Positions 49,077-59,500 of a DNA stretch of 64,000 bases are shown in pieces. The stretch spans positions 4,099,062 through 4,163,061 of the forward strand of contig CM034241.1 in the NCBI GenBank assembly GCA_019916065.1. Reading direction: 5' to 3'. The stretch's first letter is position 1. Each line of letters starts with the position of its first letter. This DNA comes from Vitellaria paradoxa. Taxonomy: Eukaryota; Streptophyta; Magnoliopsida; Ericales; Sapotaceae. The notes beneath the pieces were generated by a model. It worked only from the letters and a program-made list of their open reading frames with translations, did not search any database and had not been told where the DNA came from. Position numbers and translations under genes: made by a program.

Positions 49077-49634
49077 GTAACTTTTTTTTTTTTTTTTGGA
49101 TAACTCGGAACACTTATTGATTTATTGTAACCCTCAACTAACAGCGTAGCTGATGAGTAAATCAAGAAGAAGAGGTACGCTGTTTCTCACGTACATCTCA
49201 CTTAATGTCAGAAATCTAACTTGTATCACATATGTGGGGGCGTATAAGTACGAGCCATTCGAACCCCAAGGGGTTAGATGGGATGGTCTTGGACTGGGAC
49301 CTAGGGGCTTACCACCCCAAGGTCTCAAGTTCAAGTCTCCTCTCTAGCAAAAACTTGGGGCCAGCCTCCCGGGCGCAAAGCGTAGTAAAGGTTGGTAGGA
49401 CGGGCCTCCTTGGCTGGACGAATCGTATCCAGTTCTTGGGTGTGGGTCCGACTCCCCGCCGCTACGCGAGTTCGCGATTGACCGCTATACATGTTGAGGG
49501 GCCGGTATGTGTGGCACAAACCAAAAGAGATTCACTCTCTAGGGGTTTGACCTAGGGAGTGAATCTCTCGAGGTTAAATCCTTTTTTAAGTACGAGCCAT
49601 TCGAACTAATCTTAGGAGTTCAGTACCGTAACTT
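49077..49634 (-). mobile_element. SINE-like retroposon (outer), poly-A on the - strand
   Basis: On the - strand the 3' end is 'gttccgagttatcc' plus about 17 A, like the end of the SINE at 29040 ('gttccgggtcatccc' plus A). A box-B-like TAGTTCGAATGG lies near its 5' end. The 8-bp string cgtaactt flanks it at 49077-49084 and 49627-49634. No box A is seen, so it may be 5'-truncated. Confidence 0.62.
49265..49586 (+). mobile_element. SINE (inner), inserted into the outer SINE
   Basis: A perfect 20-bp repeat, taagtacgagccattcgaac, flanks it at 49245-49264 and 49587-49606. The 322-bp body has a box-A-like TGGTCTTGGACTGGG and box-B-like GGTCTCAAGTTCAAGTC near its 5' end. Near its 3' end there is a 17-bp imperfect hairpin (gagattcactctctagg / cctagggagtgaatctc), and it ends in T-rich 'tccttttt'. 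The T-tail recalls Au-type SINEs rather than A-tailed ones. Confidence 0.82.
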
Positions 49635-50239
49635 ACAATACTCAAAAGGTATCAAAATTGTTAAAAATTACTAAAAATTGTTAAAAATTATTAAAGGTTA
49701 CTAAATTTTTTACTAAACATTCGAAAGTTACTAAAAACTACTATTTAATTAATTAAAACATATCAAAAATTCAATTAATAATTCCTGATTAAAAAAAATT
49801 TAAAATTACTAAAATTTTGAACTCTCTGACGGCACTAAGGAATTCAATAACTTTAAAGAGATTCGTTGTAATGACGAATAAAGAATTTAAAAATATTTTT
49901 CGGTAACGTTAAGGAGATTCGTAGCAATGACGAATAAGAAAAGTAAATTTAAAAACCTTACGGATTTAACTGCCGTTATGATCTATAACAGTGTCCTGTA
50001 CTAGTAACGAGTAATGATGGGGTTCGTGCTGTGGACAAGTGTGTCCCACGGTTTTAAAATGACAATCATAATGACGTGGCATGACGTAGCTGATTGACAC
50101 ACTGGATCAACCTGGTCAGGCAGCACACCCAAGTGGGTCCCAACTCGGTCAAATTTCAAACGGTCCCTGCCTCGTAAATGCGAGCTCATCTAAGCCGGCG
50201 TTGGTGCACATCACAGTGTCCTTCGCTTAGTAGAGGACA

Positions 50240-50475
50240 GCTCAGCTCCGTTGTACACGTGTCATAAAACTACGGTAGTAGCACCAATTTCCTTTTGCAC
50301 GAACCCCTCAATCTAGTATACCCTCCCGTGATCATTTTAGCAAATTATTGTCAAAGGCCTTTTTAGTAAATAACACGTGACTGCTTTTGGGGGCTCTAAA
50401 GTTATCTGGCCTTTTAATTACACACAGAAACACTGCATAGTCTGCATATAAAATATATATGTGTATATGTAGAGG

Positions 50476-50510
<35 letters not shown>

Positions 50511-50597
50511 GCAGAAATGAAGGATTAGCCTTTTGATTCTCCGAATTCAGCGAGCAGAGCTGATCTAGCGAGTTCGGATCAAGTCCACGGATCGCAG
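50240..50597 (+). promoter_or_regulatory. TBC gene promoter and leader
   Basis: Two G-boxes (CACGTG) lie at 50256-50261 and 50374-50379. A TATA-like 'gcatataaaatatatatg' is at about 50443-50460, followed by a (GA)n tract at about 50476-50508, probably in the 5' UTR. Function is inferred from motif and position only. Confidence 0.55.
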
Positions 50598-53500
50598 ATG
50601 ACGCTTAAGAGCTCCAATTTTCTCCCCTTTTTCGAGCCCAGGAGGTAACCATGGCGTCAACATGTACACACTTGTATATAAGCCCATCCATATCCATATG
50701 CACGTACAGGGATAGCTATATATTTCGTATATATACATGTGTATACATGTTCATTGTTCTGATTCGACACGCCTCTGACCGATACGCTTCTGGTGTGTTG
50801 TTGGGAGCTCAACTCAGTGTTTGGTTCATGGAGCGAGTTCACTTATTTGCTATTCTTGAATCTCGATAAATCATGTTCTTCAAATTGTCGACTTCATCTC
50901 TTTGATCGATTGAACCAGTTGTGTTTGACACGTTAGATTGCCGCCAATTTAGCATTAATCTTTTAGATTTTTATTTATTTATTTATTTGGGGGGGGGGTG
51001 GGTTGGAACCAGTTTGATGCATTATAAATGCAATTTGGAAATAGTGTTGTGTACCCACGATTAATGCGCAAATGTAGACGACTTGTGTAGGAAATATAGG
51101 AAATGTGCATGTTTATCCTTGACTTTGTTTTGAATTGAGGAATGTGATACAAGGACTAATTTTCTTAGATTGGTTTGGGGCGAAACAGCGCCATGTCTGT
51201 AGTAGAATCAGGATTCCTCGTGAAACATGTTGTTGTCCTTGTGAGTAAGAGTAGGCGCTTGTTGGATGACGATTCCAGGTAAAATTGAGGCCACTCTGTT
51301 GTTTGGCTAGTGCATTGCAGATTATTTTGGTATGTTGTTCATATGAAATTTGAAATTGTGACTGTTGTTGCTTTTGGTCTCTCAAGTTCGGTGTAAGATG
51401 TGACATTTATATTGTTCTGGATGATACTGGAAATTGATGTATAGATCTCTCGAGTTTGAGAATCACGTAGACATTGATCTTGACAGGGATGCCTATGGAT
51501 TTACTGTAAGACCTCAACACCTTCAAAGATATAAAGAGTACGCTAATTTCTATAAGGTATTTCCTTTTTATGGGTTTGTTCTTTTTGTTCTTCACAGTTT
51601 TTGCGGTATTATGATTATTGTAGTGCAATATTAATTCTGTCATCATTTTCTTAATATCTAAGGTCCCACCAACTAAAAATTATCAAATCTTGCTTGCTGC
51701 AATGAACTTTGATATAGATTTCCCTGAGGAATGCATCATTGGGGGCTGAAAAATACGGTGAAGGGATACGGTGAAGCCAGGAGCAGATCCAGGAAATTTG
51801 TTAAGTGGGGGCAAAATTAAACAAAAATAAACATTACAAATTTTTAAATGACAAACTTTAGGTACAGTTTAGAAGTTCAAATTTTAAGAACTTTTGGTAT
51901 TTTTTACCAAAAATTGTTAGTTGTAATTTTCAATGCATTTGGTAAAATAAGCATCAATTTTTAACAATTTTTAGTAACTTTTTATAATTTTTGTGTGTTT
52001 GATAAAATTTTTGGCAACTTTTGATAATTTTTAATAACTTTTGGCAACTTTTGGGTCGAGCAAGTCATTATAGCTAGTAAAGAAGTGACAAATTTTAATT
52101 GATTTGACAATACAAAAAAATTATCAAATGTATTTAAAGAGGTAAATTTTAAATTCAATGGGGGCAATTTACATATTATGTATTAAAAAAACAAAAAATT
52201 TATACAAAATATAGATAAAATATATACAAAATTTTCAGCCAGCAGGGGCAGCTGCCCCCCTAGGCCCATGCTAAATCCCCCCCTGAGTGAAGCCATATAT
52301 AGATGATCTCTTTTGGAAAGAAAAGTAAGGTATTGTAGGCCAAGCTTAGATTAATTTCTCGATTTCAGGAAGAGGAAGAAGAAAGATCAGATAAGTGGAA
52401 GAGGTTTATTGATCAGCATGTGCATTCTGCTCAACCGTGCTTATCCGAGGAGGAAAGAAACAATGGGTTGCATGTTACAGAGCAGAAAGCAGAGCCTGGT
52501 CCGCAATTGAGGGTGGGAGGGGATGATTCTAGTGGAGGGAAGCCTGTTTATGATATTCAGGCTGAGAATGATCCTGAGAAGGAAGTGCAGGTGGCAATAC
52601 AAACAAAACCTCATATGGTGCAAACATGGGCTGACATTCGGCCATCACTTCATGCCATTGAGAATATGATTAGTTTTCGTGTGAAGAAGAGAAAGAGTGC
52701 AAAAGATGAGCAAATAACCGCTGCTCAAACTCATCTTCCATCAGTTGAAGAGGCAAGAACTTCAAGAGGGGAATCTGAAGAGGACATTGAGGATGAGTTT
52801 TATGATGAGATGGTAGATGATGGTGGAAATGCTCCTGCAGAAGAAAGTGTTGCTAGTGATAGGGTCCCTCCAGAATCTTTCTTCCCTTGGGAACAAGAAC
52901 TAGAGTTCCTTGTTCATGGGGGAGTGCCTAAGGAGCTCAGAGGAGAGGTAAAGTTTGACAGTTCCGCCAAGTTTCCAGATTCTCTTAAATTTGTATTTTA
53001 GCAAAAAACCGTTGTATTCATAGAATATTGTTACAGGTATGGCAAGCCTTTGTTACTGCGAGAACACGAAGGGTGGATAAATATTATGAGAATTTGGTTG
53101 CTCCAGAAAGTATTGTCACTGATATCCAGGAGCATGATAAATCAGGCAATTCTGGTAAAGGGCCCAATGGAGGCGGAGTTGGTGTACCTCAGAAATGGAG
53201 AAGACAGATTGAGAAGGTTATTAATACACTTATTTCAATATTTTTTTAATTTTCGGTGCTGCTTCTTTTTCTTTGAATTGCAATCTAGGTTTCTTCCTGA
53301 CTAACTTCTTATGTAATATTTGCAGGATTTGCCTCGAACTTTCCCAGGTCATCCTGCACTGGATGGGGATGGTAGGAATTCCTTGAGACGTCTACTGCTA
53401 GCATATGCTCAACATAACCCCTCTATTGGTTATTGTCAGGTAATTGATGCGTAGAAGTCCCTATACTTGGCTATTATTAATTAGTGCTGTTAATGTTTGG

Positions 53501-56500
53501 GCAAGTTTGTCATGTTGAGTGGTGTTAAGTGGAGTTGTTGGTATCTGTACTATTCCTTTACCATTATGGCACATATTTGGGGGCTTCCTTAAGCAACCCT
53601 TGCTTCTTTTTATTTTGGCAACTCTTCTTGCTCTTCAAAATGTTTCCTTTGTTCCTTCTTTACTAATACAATGTACATTTATTCTCTTCATTCTGTTTGA
53701 TAAAAGATATCATCTAAATATTTTGATTTGCTTAATTTATATATTTGATGCAGCCAATGAATTTCTTTGCTGGCCTGTTACTACTGATGATGCCTGAAGA
53801 AAATGCCTTCTGGTAAGCTTACAAGTCAATGTATTTCCCATCATAGATGCTATAGAAATGTTTGAGGAAGAATAATCATATAAGATTTCATAATAGAAGA
53901 TAATGCAATATTTTGGTAATAGTTAAGTCATGTTGGGGGACACAGGGACAATTTCTCCATTTGGCTTCAACCTTGGGTGCTGAAACTATATTTGTGTCTT
54001 CAACTACACAGGCCTGTCCTTGGGCTCTAGCTTGGAGTTACTGGAGGTATCCCTACCTTCAGTGGGACTAACTACACTAGAGCTCCTAACCCACTCCATC
54101 AGAACTAGGAAGCAGGTAACGTTGAGGGGTTTGAAGTTTGAACTGGTTACCTCTACCATTGAAATGCTCCCTTATAGCCACTTTGTTTCCTCATCAAGTT
54201 AGAAAGTTTGTGTGAGGGTAGAGAAATTTTATATAGTCATGGAGGTTGAGCCCCTTATTTAAGTATTCTTAATTCTGACATGTTCATCTCTCTTTTCTCT
54301 ATTCCAGTTGTAGTGCATAAAGATTTGAATAATTTAAGGAAAAACTTGTGCAAGAAATTGATTTGGGCAGAATTCATTTCGAGGAGGTTTGCTCAAAGAA
54401 AGAAAAGCAAGTCAGGTTGGTAGCCTTTGTGGGCTATGAATAACCTTTGTTAGACAATTGTTTATTCAGATTTAGTTCCGAAAGATTGCATGGAGAAAAC
54501 TTTGCAGATGGAAATGTACTTGCAAAAACGAAATCTTTGTGTGTGGAAATATGGGAGTTGAGTGTGAAATCCGAAGGATGTGATAGGTCATCTTGGAGTG
54601 TGGTGAGATTTTTGAGGAGACAGTTCTCTCTTTTGTGGCAGGGAAGTTCAAGCGACCGGTATATTCATTGGTCCTTGTGGCGAAGCCATTATGCCATTTT
54701 CAGTTATTTGAGTTTCCTAGTTTTTCAAAATAGAGAAGGAAAAGAACACCTAAGAAAATTAGTTCAGTAGGTGGGCAGTCCTTTGAATTAGTTACCTAAG
54801 TTTTGTAAAAAAAGGTTTTATAAGTGGTGTCACGCCTCGCCATGTTAGCGCCTACATGGCTCCAGGTGGATGCTTGCATGGTAGTGACAAATTGGCAAGG
54901 TTTTGATATTCTCTTGATTATTTTTGAGAGCTCTAGTGTTCTACAGAGTTCAGGAATGCTCTAGAGTGTTCTGGAAGATTCTAGAATGTTGTTGGGCACT
55001 CTAGAATCGTCTAGAACATTTTAGATTTTTCTGGAGTAATCTAGATTGTTCTTGGGAAGCCTAGAGGAGTTATGAATATTCTAAGAGTATCACGTATATT
55101 CTAGAGGTTTGTACATATTGTGCAGAGGTAAAAAATGTCCTAGTGGTGTCAGACAGTATGGCGGAGAATTCTAGAGGTGGTTTCTCCATGGTTGGATCAA
55201 ATAAATCTCCACTGTCCATTGAAGAGGTGTAGGGCTTATTTGTAATGATCCAAGTTCCAAACCTTCAAGATAATTAGTGGAATATTATTCTAAATTCTCT
55301 TTTGTGTATCTTTCTCACTTACTTCCTTTATAAGTGTTTTGCTTCCTAACAAGGAGTTAGGCTGACTTACCACTTCAACAAACGGTTGAGTGTCTAACTG
55401 CCACATGGGTTGAGGTGAGAAAATTCCAAGCCTATGACAATGGGAATTGTTGGTAGCGCATTTCTATTGTGGATAACTTTAAATCCCATAAAACTACAGC
55501 GATGGTGAATATCCTCTACTAAGTGGTGGTAGGACTAGAGGATTTTTATTTATTTTTTAGAAGTTGTATCTGATGTTATCTTTCCTCTTCTAAAATATTG
55601 GACGAAGTCACACCTTTGAAGTTGTCATTTTCCCCCTTAAATTTTTCTTTTTCCTGCCTTCAAAAGTCAGAATAATTAGAAATCCCAACAAAATTTATAT
55701 AATTCTAAGTAAATGTCATTTACTAGGGGAAGAGAGTTGGCATGACTCCAACCCAAGAGCTCTAGTCTGGGTGCAAATGCTTTTTCTACTTGAGCTAACT
55801 CCTCTCGTTAACAAAATTTTGATAATTAGTCATTGGATAAGTAGAAAGTGGGATTTTCCTTATAATTTTTTTTAATAATTGAATATTATTTATTTAGGGA
55901 AAGGGGGTTGGGATGACTGAATCCATGGCTTTTGGTCTAGGTTGTGGTGCCTTTTCCACTTTAACTAACCTCTCTCATCCCTTGTAACTTTTGCTTTTAG
56001 GAAAATAATGAGCAGTAATTTCATACTTCATCCATACAAAATGGCACAAAAGCGTTCAAAATTGTGCCTTTTGTGTTTTAATAATTAGTTGGTCCATTTG
56101 TGGTCTCTATTTGAGATATTTGGAGGTTGGGAGATGATTGGCTGTGGAGAATGAGCACCTTCAGCTTGAATTGTGGTTATGATTTTGCTGATGTACTATT
56201 TGGATCACTGATCACATGCAAGGAGGAAGAGAAGGTTTTTTTACAAATAGAGTTTACTTGTTTTTCAAGTCGAATATATGCTTTTGAAATTTGTGGTTTG
56301 TGATTGAAAGGATCTGCTGAGCTCCTTGCTTTTGTTTCTGGTGCTTTGTTTGTTTATATTGTACAAATTTTATGTCATGAGTGCAGACAATGATTCAATG
56401 AAGTCTTTCATCTTCCTAGGCTCCGTTTGGAGCCCAACATTTTTCCAAAAAAACTCCAAAAGTTTTCAACTTCTTTCAATCAAAAGTTATGATTTTGCTG

Positions 56501-59500
56501 ATGTACTATTTGGATCACTGATCACATGCAAGGAGGAAGAGAAGGTTTTTTTACAAATAGAGTTTACTTGTTTTTCAAGTCGAATATATGCTTTTGAAAT
56601 TTGTGGTTTGTGATTGAAAGGATCTGCTGAGCTCCTTGCTTTTGTTTCTGGTGCTTTGTTTGTTTATATTGTACAAATTTTATGTCATGAGTGCAGACAA
56701 TGATTCAATGAAGTCTTTCATCTTCCTAGGCTCCGTTTGGAGCCCAACATTTTTCCAAAAAAACTCCAAAAGTTTTCAACTTCTTTCAATCAAAATTTGC
56801 CCTTACTTTTACATCACTTCAACACTAACTTTTGGTTTTTTTTCTTTTTTTTTTTTTGAACTTTTTAGGAACTCCAAATGCCCCCTTAATAAGATGTAAC
56901 AAATTGTCCACCAATGGTTAAAATAAAACACTGACAATTGTTTCTATTGGTAGAAGCCTGTCTTTATTTTTGGTTCATAATTGTGACAACTAATTATCAT
57001 TATGGACTACTTTGATTTGGATCTTTCAGGACTTTGGTTGGTATTATTGATGACTACTTTGATGGCTACTACTCAGAAGAAATGATAGAATCTCAAGTAT
57101 GTGTTTCTGTGGTCCAGAGCTGTTTATCAAGTATTTGGTTTTTTGTGTATTACTGTGATTGAATCAGCGCTTATTTATTCTTGTTCTGCAGTGATGAATT
57201 ATCTTATAACGATTGACTATTTTTTCAGGTGGACCAACTTGTCTTTGAGGAATTGATGCGTGAAAGATTTCCTAAATTGGGTTTGCTTAATGCAATTGCT
57301 TAATCATCCTCCTTATCATCTGTTATCATTTTGTGAAGCAGTGCAAATTTCTTATTTCTATAATGTTTCAACTGCAGTCAATCATCTGGATTACTTGGGA
57401 GTGCAGGTTACGTGGATTTCGGGCCCTTGGTTCCTATCAATCTTTGTGAATATGCTTCCATGGGAAAGCGGTATGGTTTATGTTGCATGGTATAGCATTC
57501 TAGTTTGAAATTTTTTTGTTCCACATTCTGCCATACTAAGATTGACATTTGACTCCGTTTGTTACAAAAAAATAGTTATGTTCTGCTGGGTTTCTTTGTC
57601 TTCAGTTCTTCGAATTTGGGATGTACTTCTGTTTGAAGGAAACCGTGTTATGCTTTTTCGAACTGCACTTGCTTTAATGGAGTTATATGGTACTTGGACA
57701 TCTATTATTATTTCTTGTTTATGTGAATTTAGTGGTTTTGTCAACTGCTATTGTATCACTATTCTTAGTATGGTTTAGCCAATAATATTCATCAGATTCA
57801 ACTTGTTGTAGGTCCAGCTTTAGTTACAACTAAGGATGCTGCAGATGCCATTAGTTTATTACAGTCCCTAGCTGGTTCAACTTTTGATAGCAGCCAGCTT
57901 GTTTTGACTGCTTGCATGGGTTTCTTGGCTGTAACTGAAGATAGATTGCAAAAGCTGAGAGAAAAGCATCGACCAGCCGTACTAGAAGCAGTTGAGAGAA
58001 AATTGAAAGGACAAGTTTCAAACGATTCCAAGGGCCTTGCAACAAAGCTATATATTTTTAAGCATGACCATGGAATGCTGATTAAGGAAACAAATGCAAA
58101 GGTGGAGTCAAGTGATAAGCTAATAGATGGGGAAATTCCTTCTTTGGAATCTTTTTCGGCTAATCTGGATGACTTTCTCAGTGGTCTAACCATCAATTCA
58201 GAAGTAGATTCTCTTCCAGATCTTCAAGAAAAGGTTTCTAACCATTTTTTTTTTTCTTTTCACTAATATGTTAACTCTATGATAAGTCAGAAGTGAAATA
58301 TTCTGTTTGGTCTTTAAATATGCACAATTGCACAGATTGTAGACTTATATGGTTACATTTTAAACCTTGTATGGCCCATGCATATGTGGTGTTTGCTTAT
58401 AACTTCTATTGTTTGTACTTGTTTTTGGAAACATTTAGTGGTATGATGGTTTTTTGAGTAGTTAAACTAAAGTTTAAACTACGATAGTTAAGTATCAGGC
58501 GTATTTCATAAGTCTTGCTTTAATCTCTCTCTTCATTGTTTTTATTCATTTAGATGAGTAAACTGTGCTTATCTTTCTTATGCTACTAACTACGCATAAA
58601 TTATCATGTTGTGGTTGAGTATTTGTGTAATCACTATGCCCATCATGTGTGTGTTTAAAAAAAAGAAGGTTTGTGTCTATTTCAAAGCATTATTGTGGAC
58701 TGGCTATTTGAATACCTTCCTCCTGTGGCATAGTCATCTATTTAAAAGCATTATCGTGGACTGGCTATTTGAATACCTTCCTCCTGTGGCACAGTCATCT
58801 ATTTAAAAGCATTATCGTGGACTGGCTATTTGAATACCTTCCTCCTCTGGCATATTCACAAGAGTAAATCACCTGAATATTATTAGTTAAACCAGATGGC
58901 CCAAGTATCCTTTCATTCTGGTGACTCATTCTTCTTGTACTTTTCCCCTTGCTCAATTTGTTTTATTCATTTGTCCAAATTTCTTAGGCAAAGTGTAAAG
59001 CTACCAAATCTCAGTTTGAAAATGATTTTTGGATGACTTCCCTACTGCTGTTCTGATATCTGTTTTAATTATCCATTCTAATTATTTACTGGCCACTGTT
59101 GTGTTTTAGTAATTCTCATAATATTAAGTGTTATATATTTTTATATATTAAATAATCTTATTGATATTTTTAAAGGATGGATTAGAGAGCTCGTGCTTAA
59201 TTATTTTAATTCAATTGCTCTCTTGTTGTTAAGGACACAAGGATTTTGTTGGCTGTTGTTAATTGGGGGTGCTTGGATGGGTAAGATTGACAGCAGGCCT
59301 AACATTCATTTTTTTGTCTATCTGTTGTTGCTAATTATATGTCTAGGCCTCTTAGAACACCCAGGTAGTTAGGGGCATGCTTGGTCCCACTCATCAAAAA
59401 AAAAAAAAAAAAAAAATCTAGTGATTGTCAGAGTAAATTCCTTGGCCAGATCCCTGGGAGTTGACTCAATCTTGACTCAAACCTTTAAAAATTATCTGTA

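Larger units (their letters stand above)
48974..49836. mobile_element. MITE of the 'agtaatttttggt' family, split by nested SINEs
   Basis: The left part (48974-49084) and right part (about 49627-49836) together reproduce the family in reverse orientation. The right end 'actctctgacggcac' corresponds to the family left end, and the left end 'gacctcgtttggagg' to its right end. The interruption carries two retroposons. Confidence 0.7.
44341..50597. other. 6.2-kb repeat-rich intergenic region upstream of the TBC gene
   Basis: It begins with the GSTL-B 3' flank (TA/CA repeat near 44569-44594). A long AT-rich foldback lies at about 46030-46565, Tourist-like MITEs at 46980-47135 and about 47424-47638, a (TTA)n repeat at 48052-48082, and the nested MITE/SINE complex at 48974-49836. 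From about 49990 the sequence is single-copy, GC-richer promoter DNA of the TBC gene. No coding gene is supported. Confidence 0.65.
53813..57029 (+). other. TBC intron 6 (3.2 kb)
   Basis: The largest intron. It contains a SINE-like copy (about 54030-54185), an LTR-like segment rich in TCTAGA (54828-55439), two related short repeats at about 55725-55800 and 55895-55980 ('ttgg-atgact-ca-cc' phrases), and a perfect 310-bp tandem duplication (56176-56795). Frames within the duplication are chance. Confidence 0.75.

Noticed and set aside
49134..49555. Frames of 62-107 codons on both strands
   Set aside because: They lie inside the nested SINEs, whose higher GC content leaves chance open frames.
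56326..56899. Two frames sharing an identical 53-residue start
   Set aside because: They arise from the 310-bp tandem duplication within a TBC intron, not from a gene family.
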